Part shown: in pieces, positions 6,053 to 14,094 of the stretch
How the letters are laid out: each line of letters opens with the position of its first letter
How positions within the stretch are numbered: the first letter of the stretch is position 1
Source: a virus
Virus record (IMG/VR): IMGVR_UViG_3300018049_001840
Span: 1 to 41,518 of that record
Length of the DNA stretch: 41,518 bases
Strand: one strand, 5' to 3'
Position numbers and translations under genes: made by a program
Notes under the pieces: generated by a model
Seen by the model: only the letters and a program-made list of their open reading frames with translations
Databases searched by the model: none
Told to the model about the DNA's origin: nothing

Positions 6053-7038
6053 GCACATATATTCTAGTAGACACAGCAAATACATTTTTTCGTGCTAGGC
6101 ATGTAGTTAGAGGCGATGCTGATATTAAGATTGGCATGGCATTCCATATTACACTTAATAGTATTAGAAAAGCATGGAAAGACTTTAATGGCGATCATGT
6201 TGTGTTTTGTCTAGAAGGACGCAGTTGGCGTAAAGATCATTATGAGCCTTACAAGGCTAATAGAGCTGTAGCACGTGCCGCACTTACTGAACGAGAACAA
6301 GAAGAAGATAAACTATTTTGGGAATCTTTCGATACATTCAAAGACTTTGTAAATGAAAAAACAAACTGTAGTGTTTTACAGAATTCACAATTAGAAGCAG
6401 ACGATCTAATTGCTGGATGGATTCAAAGTCATCCTAATGATAATCACGTTGTTATTAGTACAGACAGTGACTTTGAACAATTAATAGCACCTAACGTGAA
6501 ACAGTATAACGGTGTAAGCGAAACTACTATCACACATGAAGGATATTTTGATGCGAAAGGACAACCAGTCAAAGACAAAAAAACAGGAGAGCCTAAAAAA
6601 GCGCCAGACCCAGAATGGCTACTCTTCCAAAAGTGTATGCGAGGAGACACAAGTGACAACGTTTTCTCAGCTTATCCGGGAGTTAGAACGAAGGGATCAA
6701 AAAACAAAGTCGGACTGTTAGAAGCATTTGAAGATCGTAACAGTAAAGGCTTTAACTGGAATAATCTTATGCTACAACGCTGGACTGATCATAACGGTAA
6801 AGAACATCGTGTACTAGAAGATTACGAACGTAACAAAGAATTAATCGATCTTACAGCACAGCCTGACGAAATTAAACAAATTATGGCAACTACTATTTCA
6901 GAAACTATTGAAGAAAATAAAAACATTAGTCAAGTAGGTATTAGACTTATGAAGTTTTGTAATCTTTTTGATCTTCAAAAAATTGCTGATCAAGCACAAA
7001 GTTATGCTGAACCATTAAATGCGAGGTACCCACAATGA
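6049..7038 (+). CDS. 5'-3' exonuclease, T4 RNase H-like FEN/PIN
   Basis: A 329-residue FEN/PIN-domain nuclease. Metal-binding acidic residues fall in YILVDTAN (Asp8), LEADDLIA (Glu116, Asp118, Asp119), STDSDFEQL (Asp139, Asp141) and MRGDTSDNV (Asp200, Asp203), and the helix-hairpin-helix region follows. This is the pattern of T4 RNase H and the Pol I 5'-nuclease, which remove RNA primers and flaps during lagging-strand synthesis. The length is close to T4 RNase H (305 aa). It starts in an ATGA overlap with the upstream gene and ends in one with the next. It is the only clear replication enzyme in the window. Confidence 0.9.
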   Translation: MSTYILVDTANTFFRARHVVRGDADIKIGMAFHITLNSIRKAWKDFNGDHVVFCLEGRSWRKDHYEPYKANRAVARAALTEREQEEDKLFWESFDTFKDFVNEKTNCSVLQNSQLEADDLIAGWIQSHPNDNHVVISTDSDFEQLIAPNVKQYNGVSETTITHEGYFDAKGQPVKDKKTGEPKKAPDPEWLLFQKCMRGDTSDNVFSAYPGVRTKGSKNKVGLLEAFEDRNSKGFNWNNLMLQRWTDHNGKEHRVLEDYERNKELIDLTAQPDEIKQIMATTISETIEENKNISQVGIRLMKFCNLFDLQKIADQAQSYAEPLNARYPQ

Positions 7039-7508
7039 CAATTTTAACTGCCAAGCCAATTATTGAAAATAAATTTTGGATTGTTGAACAAGATGGTGAA
7101 AAATTTGCTACTCTACGCAAAGATGAAACACGATTCGTATTAAGTAACGAAAACGGTGTTCAATTTTTTCCAAATAGGAAAAGTGTATTACAACAATTCG
7201 GTAAAGACTTTTTTGTTGTAAAAATTAAAAAAGAAGCAGACAATGCTTTGCCTAATGAAGTACATAGTTTTCCTACAAGTACTAAACCACATAATAGTAT
7301 GTACGATATAAAAAAGAAATTACCTTTGTTTACAAAAAGCAAAGATTCAAAAAGTTTATATTGTGCTGGTTACTATACTATTCGTTTTGATAAAGGTTGG
7401 GTTAAAAGTTTTTGCCCTAAACTTATTACATTACAAAGATATGATTTCAAAGGTCCATTTAAAACTGAAATGGAAATGAGATCTATGCTTTCAAAGGTTT
7501 CAAAATGA
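7035..7508 (+). CDS. conserved phage protein, unknown
   Basis: A 157-residue protein with the distinctive segments EVHSFPTSTKPHNSMYDIKK, LPLFTKSKDSKSLYCAGYY and SFCPKLITLQRYDFKGPFKT. These resemble a conserved unknown of T4-like marine phages, recognised by eye. The GAGG at 7022-7025 precedes the ATG, and ATGA overlaps occur at both ends, so it is co-translated with the exonuclease and the 80-aa protein. Two Cys residues (in LYCAGY and SFCPKL) are present but no metal motif is evident. A replication-related role is possible from position only. Confidence 0.75.
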   Translation: MTILTAKPIIENKFWIVEQDGEKFATLRKDETRFVLSNENGVQFFPNRKSVLQQFGKDFFVVKIKKEADNALPNEVHSFPTSTKPHNSMYDIKKKLPLFTKSKDSKSLYCAGYYTIRFDKGWVKSFCPKLITLQRYDFKGPFKTEMEMRSMLSKVSK

Positions 7509-7747
7509 GTAACTTACCAGATAGAGTTCCTAGCATTGAAAAACTAGTACAACGTATTAGAACTGCTGAAAAAGCCAATCAAAAAGAAATTAAAATCACA
7601 CTTCAAGAAGGAAAAGAACTAGCATACGATTTGGCTCTAATTTCTTCTAAATTATCACAAACTATAAGCGAAATAAGCACTAAAATAAACAATCTATCAG
7701 TAGCAGAACAATCTATTGATGTCAAGATGGACGGCGGGGAGTTTTAA
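7505..7747 (+). CDS. small coiled-coil-like phage protein, 80 aa
   Basis: An 80-residue, largely helical protein: PSIEKLVQRIRTAEKANQKE, then a Ser/Thr/Ile-rich heptad-like stretch LISSKLSQTISEISTKINNL, ending KMDGGEF. It is probably an oligomeric coiled coil. Its ATG overlaps the stop of the upstream gene (ATGA). It is the last gene of the run that begins before queE: a 41-bp gap with a late-type promoter follows. No function can be assigned. Confidence 0.7.
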   Translation: MSNLPDRVPSIEKLVQRIRTAEKANQKEIKITLQEGKELAYDLALISSKLSQTISEISTKINNLSVAEQSIDVKMDGGEF

Positions 7748-7750
7748 TAA

Positions 7751-7758
7751 GATAAATA
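7751..7758 (+). promoter_or_regulatory. late-type promoter GATAAATA
   Basis: GATAAATA fits the NATAAATA late motif of T4-like marine phages (T4: TATAAATA). It lies in the 41-bp gap before the gene at 7789. With the octamer at -13 to -6, the start would be near 7764, giving a 25-nt leader that includes AAAAGGA at 7774-7780. Confidence 0.6.
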
Positions 7759-7788
7759 TATGCGTAGTTAATTAAAAGGATTACGTAT

Positions 7789-8085
7789 ATGAGTAGACCA
7801 AAGCCAAAAGTCTTGTTAGAGTTTGCTAACAAAGACACATATAAAGTAGAACAGATTCTAGAAGCAGAAGCAATCTGGGCGGTGTTTTACGACGGTTCTC
7901 CTTTCAATTTAAAGAGCGGCAGTCTTGTTACAAGCTACCCTGGACCAAAGTATAAGAAAGTAAGTTTTTCAAATCCAGGTCATGCGCATAATTTGGCTAG
8001 AAAATTGAATAGAATGTTTAAAACAGAAAGTTTCGAAGTTGTAAAATTAACAAAAGGTGAAGTACTAAAAGGTGATGATCAGTAA
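7789..8085 (+). CDS. conserved phage protein, unknown
   Basis: A 98-residue protein beginning MSRPKPKVLLEFANKDTYKV, with EAEAIWAVFYDGSPFNLKSG and PGPKYKKVSFSNPGHAHNLA. It resembles a conserved unknown of T4-like cyanophages and pelagiphages, recognised by eye. AAAAGGA lies nine bases upstream of the ATG. It is the first gene behind the late-type promoter at 7751, so late expression is inferred. It overlaps the next gene by 14 bp. The basic, aromatic surface could suit nucleic-acid or partner binding, but nothing shows this directly. Confidence 0.8.
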   Translation: MSRPKPKVLLEFANKDTYKVEQILEAEAIWAVFYDGSPFNLKSGSLVTSYPGPKYKKVSFSNPGHAHNLARKLNRMFKTESFEVVKLTKGEVLKGDDQ

Positions 8086-8464
8086 AGATGATTACACAGC
8101 AAAATTTTTACAAGCCGCAGATATAACTCCAACAGAATCATTGATAAAAGAAAAAATTACAGAATGGTGGTATAATATCAGGGCTAAAGATTCGGGTGGA
8201 TTAAGATTAACCGAAAAAGGACTTGACTTTGTTACTAATGATGCTAAACTAAAATCATACCAAGTGAAATTTCCAGGAAAGTTTACTATAACCCCACAAA
8301 TTTTAATTTGGTTAGATAAATTTATCGAATCACCATATTACATAACCAAAAAGGATATTACAGTTTTTTCCGAAAGAGCCGCATTTGAACTATACTTGTT
8401 CAGCGGTGATGTTAAAAAGTTTGGATATACAAGAGCATTACGACAACGCATGATCCAGGATTAA
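8072..8464 (+). CDS. conserved phage protein, unknown
   Basis: A 130-residue protein starting MMISKDDYTAKFLQAADITP; the second Met at 8075 is an equally good start because both follow AAAGGTG. It contains ITEWWYNIRAKDSGGLRLTE and FSERAAFELYLFSGDVKKFG, a mixed alpha/beta pattern. The position and style match conserved unknowns of T4-like marine phages. It is co-transcribed with the 98-aa gene it overlaps. There is no catalytic signature. Confidence 0.75.
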   Translation: MMISKDDYTAKFLQAADITPTESLIKEKITEWWYNIRAKDSGGLRLTEKGLDFVTNDAKLKSYQVKFPGKFTITPQILIWLDKFIESPYYITKKDITVFSERAAFELYLFSGDVKKFGYTRALRQRMIQD

Positions 8465-8499
8465 CGGATTATAAACTGCTATTATTTAAATACAACACT

Positions 8500-8757
8500 A
8501 TGTTAGACATTTCACCATTAAGTATTTTGAAAAAGCGTAAACTAAAATGGGCGCCACCTCATTTTCATATGTTTACACTTGGATCTAATGAATGGTTGTG
8601 GGATAACTCACTCGAAGATTGGATCGAATATAAACTTAAAGGAAGATATTGTTTAATTCATAAAGAAGAATCAACAGGCACTAGAACCGCTGTTGGTTTT
8701 GAAGATGAAAAAGAGTTAACGTATTTTACGTTAGCCTGTCCATATACAAGGAGATAA
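8500..8757 (+). CDS. small phage protein, unknown
   Basis: An 85-residue protein with KLKWAPPHFHMFTLGSNEWL and a Cys in the final ACPYTRR. Trp-, His- and aromatic-rich stretches suggest a compact beta-fold. Unlike its neighbours it has no Shine-Dalgarno sequence before the ATG at 8500; the upstream bases are AT-rich (TATAAACT at 8470 and TTTAAATA at 8485). It ends two bases before the next start. The function is unknown. Confidence 0.7.
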   Translation: MLDISPLSILKKRKLKWAPPHFHMFTLGSNEWLWDNSLEDWIEYKLKGRYCLIHKEESTGTRTAVGFEDEKELTYFTLACPYTRR

Positions 8758-8759
8758 AA

Positions 8760-9044
8760 ATGACAGAAGAAACTAAAAATGTAGAGTCCGGACAAACTGC
8801 TGAAGCACCAGCTCCTGCCGAACTTACAATTAACGACTTGAATGCTATTAAAACTATTATTGATGTAGCATCAACTCGCGGTGCTTTTAGAGCAAACGAA
8901 CTAGAAGCAGTAGGTAAGGTGTTTAATAAATTGAATTCTTTCTTAGAATCAGTTACACCTAAGCAACCAGAGGGTGAAAATGCGCAACAACCTGCGCAAA
9001 CAGAACCAAAAACAGAACAACCTGCGCAACAACCTGCGCAATAA
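8760..9044 (+). CDS. conserved phage protein with PAQ-rich tail
   Basis: A 94-residue protein in three parts: an acidic low-complexity N-terminus, a conserved-looking helical core LTINDLNAIKTIIDVASTRG AFRANELEAVGKVFNKLNSF at about residues 22-61, and a Pro/Ala/Gln-rich tail made of repeated PAQ and EQPAQQ units. The core resembles a small protein present in many T4-like marine phages. AAGGAG precedes the ATG. The DNA of the tail is repetitive (cctgcgcaa units, 8989-9041), so its length may vary between relatives. Function unknown. Confidence 0.75.
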   Translation: MTEETKNVESGQTAEAPAPAELTINDLNAIKTIIDVASTRGAFRANELEAVGKVFNKLNSFLESVTPKQPEGENAQQPAQTEPKTEQPAQQPAQ

Positions 9045-9054
9045 GGAGAAAGTT

Positions 9055-9675
9055 ATGGCTTTAAAACATACAGGTAAAATGAAAAACAACAATGCGAAAG
9101 TACTAGTCGCATATCGTACGCTACCTGGAGAATCAGATAACGCTCTTGTTGTTGATGTTGCTCGTTTAACTGATGCGCAACACGACGAAATTATGAAAGT
9201 TGTTGAAAGCAACCAAGCACAAACAGCAAATGAACTTGCTGATGTACTTTCAAGACGCTATTTTCCAGACGGTAGACAAATGCTTATGGCACTACATACC
9301 GACGGTAGATTGAAAAAAGTAGGAACAACTGAAGTTATTATGACTCCTACTAATTCAGATACTGTTGTATTGTCTGAACTAAATCAAATGATTGCTGAAC
9401 AGAAAGGAATTACAGTTGATCAATTAGCAGTTACTGAAACAGAAGAAACTGTTGCTACTGCTAAAGAAATGCCAACTGCTACTGCTGAACCAGCACCAAC
9501 TGAAGTGAAGCAAGACCTAAATCAACCTTTGACTGACGAAGATCTAGCAAGATCATATCGCTCTCAAGCAGATAGATTGAGCAAAGAAGCGGCTCAGTTA
9601 AGACGTCAAGCAGAAGAACTTGTACCAACAAAGAAAAAGACTGCTAAAAAATCAGAAGTTGATGTAAGTGTCTAA
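9055..9675 (+). CDS. conserved phage protein, unknown
   Basis: A 206-residue protein. It begins MALKHTGKMKNNNAKVLVAY and continues with RTLPGESDNALVVDVARL, RRYFPDGRQMLMALHTDGRL and VIMTPTNSDTVVLSELNQMI, followed by a Thr/Glu/Pro-rich linker and a C-terminal Lys/Arg-rich helix. It resembles a conserved T4-like cyanophage/pelagiphage protein of unknown role. The ATG at 9055 is chosen over an upstream in-frame ATG (8974) because it has AAGGAG at 9043-9048 and the upstream extension merely reads the neighbouring repeat out of frame. Confidence 0.8.
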   Translation: MALKHTGKMKNNNAKVLVAYRTLPGESDNALVVDVARLTDAQHDEIMKVVESNQAQTANELADVLSRRYFPDGRQMLMALHTDGRLKKVGTTEVIMTPTNSDTVVLSELNQMIAEQKGITVDQLAVTETEETVATAKEMPTATAEPAPTEVKQDLNQPLTDEDLARSYRSQADRLSKEAAQLRRQAEELVPTKKKTAKKSEVDVSV

Positions 9676-9985
9676 AAGAAAACCTTACCGCCCGCCAGAA
9701 GATTTTATTAAACACTGGCCGGAAGTTTTCGAACACATTTATATGAATAGTATGCCGTTAAGGTATATTCACGGTGTTGAAATTAAGTTCGGTGATGGTC
9801 GTATATGGGAGGTTGACATAACTGAGCAACTACCGTTTTCTAGTGAACAAGAGGTAATTGCTAAGTTAACGTCAGCCTTAAAAGAAATATCAACCGAAGT
9901 AAAATCAATCAATTTCAACATCGACGTACAGAAATTAAAAAAAGATATAGAAGATCAAACAAAAAATATAATGAGGGACGAATGA
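9668..9985 (+). CDS. conserved phage protein, unknown
   Basis: A 105-residue protein from a GTG start (9668), which overlaps the upstream gene by 8 bp; no strong Shine-Dalgarno sequence is seen. It has KPYRPPEDFIKHWPEVFEHI, then IKFGDGRIWEVDITEQL, and a coiled-coil-like C-terminus with periodic hydrophobics (VKSINFNIDVQKLKKDIEDQ). It resembles a small T4-like marine phage protein. Its stop overlaps the thyX ATG (ATGA at 9982-9985), so the two are translationally coupled. Confidence 0.7.
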   Translation: MSKRKPYRPPEDFIKHWPEVFEHIYMNSMPLRYIHGVEIKFGDGRIWEVDITEQLPFSSEQEVIAKLTSALKEISTEVKSINFNIDVQKLKKDIEDQTKNIMRDE

Positions 9986-10653
9986 CACAAGTAAAATTAA
10001 TTTCGTATTCAACAGCACCAGAAGAGGGACTTGATGATTGTCAAGAACTTATTGCTTTTTGTGCTAGGGTTTCTAATCCAAGCAACCAAATGAATAAAGA
10101 AACAAGCGAAAAACTAATTAAGTACTTGATTAAACACGCACACTGGTCTCCATTAGAAATGGTTAGTGCTTGTTTAGAAATTAATACTACACGTGATATA
10201 GCACATCAAATTGTGCGACATCGTAGTTTCAGCTTCCAAGAGTTCAGCCAACGCTATGCTGATCCAGCAGAGTTCGGCAACCAGTTTGTTTTGCGTGAAG
10301 CAAGACTACAAGATACCAAAAATAGACAAAATTCAATTGAACTAGGTATTACACAACAAGATATGAATCTAATCAACGATTGGGAATCACAGCAACAAAA
10401 AGTGATTGATGCCGCTAAAGAAGCATATGAATGGGCTATAGAAAATGGTATTGCTAAAGAACAAGCTCGTGCTGTACTACCAGAAGGTTGTACTAAGACA
10501 CGGTTGTACATGAACGGTACTTTACGCAGTTGGATTCACTATATTGAATTACGTGGAGCAAACGGAACACAAAAAGAACACATGGAAATTGCCCATGCTT
10601 GTGCTGAAGTTATTTCTAAGATTTTTCCGCTGGCAAAGGAATTGAGTGGCTAA
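9982..10653 (+). CDS. thyX: FAD-dependent thymidylate synthase
   Basis: A 223-residue ThyX that makes dTMP from dUMP with FAD, NADPH and methylene-tetrahydrofolate. The diagnostic RHRx7S motif reads RHRSFSFQEFS at residues 79-89. HWSPLEMVSACLEI (54-67) and the C-terminal ARAVLPEGCTKTRLYMNGTL also match the family. The length is normal for ThyX. GAGGG precedes the ATG. It is the last rightward gene: its final 38 bp overlap the tail of the opposing radical SAM gene, and a terminator-like hairpin follows 27 bp after the stop. ThyX is common in marine phages and fits nucleotide production. Confidence 0.95.
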   Translation: MTQVKLISYSTAPEEGLDDCQELIAFCARVSNPSNQMNKETSEKLIKYLIKHAHWSPLEMVSACLEINTTRDIAHQIVRHRSFSFQEFSQRYADPAEFGNQFVLREARLQDTKNRQNSIELGITQQDMNLINDWESQQQKVIDAAKEAYEWAIENGIAKEQARAVLPEGCTKTRLYMNGTLRSWIHYIELRGANGTQKEHMEIAHACAEVISKIFPLAKELSG

Positions 10654-12025
10654 TACATTTATTGTAAAATTCTGTCAACTCGGGGAACGTTTTTAAAAAA
10701 TTCGTTCCTCGTCTTTTATCATGCTCATCAACAAACTTCCAAAAATCGACCCTATTTTCTAATAAACGATCTCCTGTAAATCGATTACTTTCAACCCATT
10801 TTATAACACGTTCCCATTTAGTTACATCAGTATCACTAAAGTAATTAAAGTTCCAATTTTTGGTATTTTCCTTCATAAAATCTAAACAATCGTACATAAC
10901 ATCCAAATGTTCATCATCCAAAATTTGTAAACTTAAATGTTCGGGCTCTAGCAAGTAAGGAGTGTCTATTGTAAAGCGATTATGCGTTAAGGTGTTATAC
11001 TTACGCTTCCACTCTAATATCCGCGCTAGTAGACCCTTAAAACGGTGCACAGACATGAAATTTACGGTGATCATGAGTCCACATTGTGCGTTAGGAACAG
11101 CATTCATAAACGTATCAACGTTCTTCTCCCATAAATCCAAATTCATTCCATTTCTTATATATTCTGCTTGTTCTCCCCAGGTATCAATACTAGTAAACAG
11201 TTGTACTCTATCTATTTTTTTATGCTGTGTTAATACAGTAACTTTGTTTATAAACTTATTAAGATTTCTTTGGGGAACACACATATTGGTGTTTACGCTA
11301 AATTCTAATTTTGGATTAGGATTCTTTTCCATATAATCCATTACTTTGAATACATTACTGCTTAATAATGGTTCGCCGCCTGTTACACGCAAAGTGTGTA
11401 GTTGAGGATATATCTCTGGAAACCATTTCCAAAATGCTTCAATATAAGGATTATCTTTTTCTTTATAAATCCATTGTTCACGATTTTTATTATTAGCATG
11501 ATATTGTCTTTTATTACGCTCTTGTAATAATGGATAATCTCCAAATTTATTAAATTCGTTTTCCCAGGCACTGCTAATACTAGGAGTACAATAACTACAT
11601 TTCATTTGGCATTCATTACCAAAATTGACTTCGAGATACTTTGGCGCTACGTCGGCATCCCATGGCATTGATTTAATTTTATCTATTGTGCCTTTTTCTA
11701 TTTCCTCAAACTCAGCACTACGAAAATGCCTATCACTTAACGAACCTGAATCTTCTAGTGCCCAGCAATAACTACATTCAGGCGGTCTCTCATCATTTAA
11801 CATCATTTTACGTTGTTCTTTTTTGTATTTGCTGTTATGTAATGCGCTAGGATTTTCTTTTAGTTCTTCTAAACTAACTTTGTGCATGCTTGGATGATAG
11901 CAACTATGATTGTCACCTGTATGTAAATGTATACTTACATGGTTCCATTTAGCCGTACAGAAACCCTTTCCAATTTTGGAACATATTTTCTTATATTTTT
12001 TATTTGGATCAGGTTTCCAAAACAT
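10616..12025 (-). CDS. twitch-type radical SAM protein
   Basis: A 469-residue radical SAM enzyme. The cluster motif Cx3Cx2C is NECQMKCSYC (Cys139, 143, 146), and RVTGGEPLL (about 213-221) contacts SAM. Extra N-terminal Cys residues (CYHP, Cys42; CSYC, Cys84 and 87) suggest an auxiliary cluster or metal site, as in the twitch/SPASM group. Such enzymes modify peptides, sugars or cofactors; the substrate is unknown. The ATG at 12025 has GAGGA in TTGAGGAAACTAAAA upstream; the longer start at 12040 is a TTG that overlaps this site. It is the last gene of the leftward glycosyltransferase cassette. Confidence 0.85.
   Translation of the reverse strand: MFWKPDPNKKYKKICSKIGKGFCTAKWNHVSIHLHTGDNHSCYHPSMHKVSLEELKENPSALHNSKYKKEQRKMMLNDERPPECSYCWALEDSGSLSDRHFRSAEFEEIEKGTIDKIKSMPWDADVAPKYLEVNFGNECQMKCSYCTPSISSAWENEFNKFGDYPLLQERNKRQYHANNKNREQWIYKEKDNPYIEAFWKWFPEIYPQLHTLRVTGGEPLLSSNVFKVMDYMEKNPNPKLEFSVNTNMCVPQRNLNKFINKVTVLTQHKKIDRVQLFTSIDTWGEQAEYIRNGMNLDLWEKNVDTFMNAVPNAQCGLMITVNFMSVHRFKGLLARILEWKRKYNTLTHNRFTIDTPYLLEPEHLSLQILDDEHLDVMYDCLDFMKENTKNWNFNYFSDTDVTKWERVIKWVESNRFTGDRLLENRVDFWKFVDEHDKRRGTNFLKTFPELTEFYNKCISHSIPLPAEKS
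10681..10717 (+). terminator. hairpin terminator after thyX
   Basis: CGGGGAACG (10681-10689) pairs with CGTTCCTCG (10703-10711) as a 9-bp stem with one G-U pair and a 13-nt A/T loop, followed by TCTTTT. It starts 28 bp after the thyX stop and lies inside the 3' end of the opposing radical SAM gene. The U-run is short, so termination may be partial. Confidence 0.5.
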
Positions 12026-12680
12026 TTTTAGTTTCCTCAAACTTTTCTTTTAGCCAACTAAAGTTGTTTATCTGTTGTAGATCTTTATTCTTAAATCCGT
12101 ATTCTCTACCAGCGATTGCCCCTAGTTTAGCATATTCAGCATTTTCAACATTATTAAATTTTTCACACCAAACGGTTAATCTATATTCGTCGTCTTTTGT
12201 ATTTCTCAGTTTAACTGTTCCGCTTGATAATTTAGTACATTCTCTAAAAGCAGTACGCCAAGTATGAAAAGGAGTACTGTTAAATCTGTGTATATTTGTA
12301 ACATAATTTACAGGAACAATATCAAAAGCAGTGGTCATGTCGACAGCATTATTATTTTTAAACAATCTACGATCAAACACTTTAATTCCGCCATGTCCGT
12401 ATACTAAATCATTTATAGGGTTTACTGCTCTAAAAACAAAAACTTTTGATTCGTCTGTTAGTTCATTTAAAAAAGTTGTATAAGAAAAGTTTTCTAACAA
12501 TTCACAATCAGCATCAAGAACAATAAATCTATTAGTTAAACTTTGTTCAGCACAATGTTTATGACTGTCATGTATTCCTTTACCAGATACAATCTTTTTT
12601 AAAGTTGGCAACTTTTCTTTTGCTTTTGAAAAGTTTTTATCAGCAAAAGGATCGTCGTATACTAAGAACCACTTGTCCAT
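12009..12680 (-). CDS. GT-A-like glycosyltransferase, family A copy 1
   Basis: A 223-residue protein with a GT-A nucleotide-sugar-binding pattern: strand FIVLDADCEL with DxD at Asp56/Asp58, then LVYGHGGIKVF (compare GNGGLKVW in its neighbour) and TWRTAFRECTKL. It is a shorter paralogue of the adjacent 302-aa protein: both share the N-terminal YDxPxAxxN pattern, the DxD strand, the GGxKV loop and the WRxxFRE motif. AAGGA precedes the ATG. It overlaps the radical SAM gene by 17 bp. It probably transfers a sugar from a nucleotide donor (family inference); donor and acceptor are unknown. Confidence 0.6.
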   Translation of the reverse strand: MDKWFLVYDDPFADKNFSKAKEKLPTLKKIVSGKGIHDSHKHCAEQSLTNRFIVLDADCELLENFSYTTFLNELTDESKVFVFRAVNPINDLVYGHGGIKVFDRRLFKNNNAVDMTTAFDIVPVNYVTNIHRFNSTPFHTWRTAFRECTKLSSGTVKLRNTKDDEYRLTVWCEKFNNVENAEYAKLGAIAGREYGFKNKDLQQINNFSWLKEKFEETKNVLET

Positions 12681-13570
12681 ATCTGATCCTTGTTATAATA
12701 AGATTTTCCTAAGTCAATTGCCTCTTGATATAAATCAACCATATGAAGACTTTGTTCTTCGTCAAAATATGCCCAATGAAAACCAAGTTTTTCTCTCAAT
12801 TCATTTCCTAACTTTTTGATTTTAAAAACAACATCGTGGCTTTCCATACCTTTAACTTCTTTGTTGTAAATTTTATCTAGTTCGCTAAAATCTCGCACAT
12901 TAATATAATTCCAATCGCTGTACGACATCAATGCTCCCATTCTAGCACCAAGAATAGAAAAAACTCCGTTTTCCACATGACTTCCAACTGAACACCATAT
13001 CCTTAATCTGTGTAAGTTATGCCAGTATACATCTTGTCTTATTTTATCAATTGGTGGTAAAACACCGCGCACTGTTAGCATTTTAACACCCTCTCGAAAA
13101 CCTGCTCTCCATGCTTGTTGTGGCGTTTTGTTAATCACAGTAGTACTAAACGATTCAGGAAAATTTTGATATCCTTTTTCCCAACAAAAGTCAACTTGTG
13201 CTCTATCGTCTACAGCGGCTTCATGTGTTTTCATATGTTTTACAAAATTTGTATTCCAAACTTTTAATCCACCGTTGCCGTAAATTAATCCATTAATATT
13301 ATTTTTTCCGCACCAACTATAACAAGTAATTTCCGGTATTTCATTAATTTCTATTTTAAGAAATACAGGATCTATTTCATTATCACCATCAACACTAACA
13401 AACCAATCTGTTTCGGCTTGTCTTGCGGCTTCTTTATGTGCATTATCACTACCTTTTACTCCGTGAATACGTTTTGCCCAAGGAACCATATTTTTCAACT
13501 TTGCCCAATTTTCTTCGGCATTAGGTTCGTCATAACTAATAAAAATAATATCAATATCTTCTATCTTCAT
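12662..13570 (-). CDS. GT-A-like glycosyltransferase, family A copy 2
   Basis: A 302-residue paralogue of the downstream 223-aa protein. The N-terminus IIFISYDEPNAEENWAKL leads to WFVSVDGDNEID (DxD at Asp61/Asp63), LIYGNGGLKVWN and AWRAGFREGVKML. The family A pair share these four blocks in the same order. This copy carries an additional C-terminal region of about 70 residues ending KDQIWTSGS. The start overlaps the stop of the upstream gene (ATGA), and its stop overlaps the start of copy 1. Tandem duplication followed by divergence is the simplest reading. A role as sugar transferase is inferred. Confidence 0.6.
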   Translation of the reverse strand: MKIEDIDIIFISYDEPNAEENWAKLKNMVPWAKRIHGVKGSDNAHKEAARQAETDWFVSVDGDNEIDPVFLKIEINEIPEITCYSWCGKNNINGLIYGNGGLKVWNTNFVKHMKTHEAAVDDRAQVDFCWEKGYQNFPESFSTTVINKTPQQAWRAGFREGVKMLTVRGVLPPIDKIRQDVYWHNLHRLRIWCSVGSHVENGVFSILGARMGALMSYSDWNYINVRDFSELDKIYNKEVKGMESHDVVFKIKKLGNELREKLGFHWAYFDEEQSLHMVDLYQEAIDLGKSYYNKDQIWTSGS

Positions 13571-14094
13571 AATATTGTGTATCCTGCGCTAGAATAGATT
13601 TTCTTATAATACAGTGAAAAATTTCCACTAAAAATATCTCTATAATCTATTTGATCAACTTCAAATACATTTGACTTATTTGTTTCACACTCAAAGTTTT
13701 GATATAAAAAATTAATATTCTTTTTTCTTGTCATCATTATATCAAACTTTCTATCTTGATCATGTTTGCCCTCAATTAGAATATGTGGCTTAGAGTTAAT
13801 AGTTTTAATAGTAATGGCTAAATCTGTATTATTTTGATTATAATTTATTTCTACTAATTTATTTAAAAATACATCTTCGTCTTTTACAGACGGATATAAA
13901 TCAATTAATAAAAACTCTTTACTATCTATATCAACTTTAAATTTTTTAACACTGTATTTTCCTATGGTTATATCATCAAATATACTCGATAGATCATCAG
14001 GAACAATAGCAGAATTTAATTGATTGTTCTCATGGGACATTACTTTTGTATATTCCCATATATTACCACTATCGTCATAAAAAATTTTATACAT
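13567..14094 (-). CDS. unknown protein in glycosyltransferase cassette
   Basis: A 175-residue protein with no family recognised. It begins MYKIFYDDSGNIWEYTKV and contains regular beta-type alternation (YSVKKFKVDIDSKEFLLIDL, TDLAITIKTINSKPHILIEG), ending SAGYTIL. It is coupled by overlap to the genes on both sides, so it is expressed with the glycosyltransferases. Its composition is very A/T- and Asn/Lys/Ile-rich, like the rest of this cassette. It may be an acceptor, an adaptor or a structural protein; the sequence does not decide. Confidence 0.65.
   Translation of the reverse strand: MYKIFYDDSGNIWEYTKVMSHENNQLNSAIVPDDLSSIFDDITIGKYSVKKFKVDIDSKEFLLIDLYPSVKDEDVFLNKLVEINYNQNNTDLAITIKTINSKPHILIEGKHDQDRKFDIMMTRKKNINFLYQNFECETNKSNVFEVDQIDYRDIFSGNFSLYYKKIYSSAGYTIL

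Noticed and set aside
8469-8492. TATAAACT and TTTAAATA before the gene at 8500 as possible late promoters
   Set aside because: Both deviate from NATAAATA (two and one mismatches), and the region is AT-rich enough for chance matches.
8974-9054. Upstream in-frame extension of the 206-aa protein (MKMRNNLRKQNQKQ)
   Set aside because: It only reads the neighbouring repeat in another frame; the ATG at 9055 has a perfect AAGGAG.
8949-9212. Reverse-strand ORF with Leu/Arg/Cys-rich low-complexity protein
   Set aside because: It is a shadow of the PAQ repeats in the 94-aa gene and the start of the 206-aa gene.
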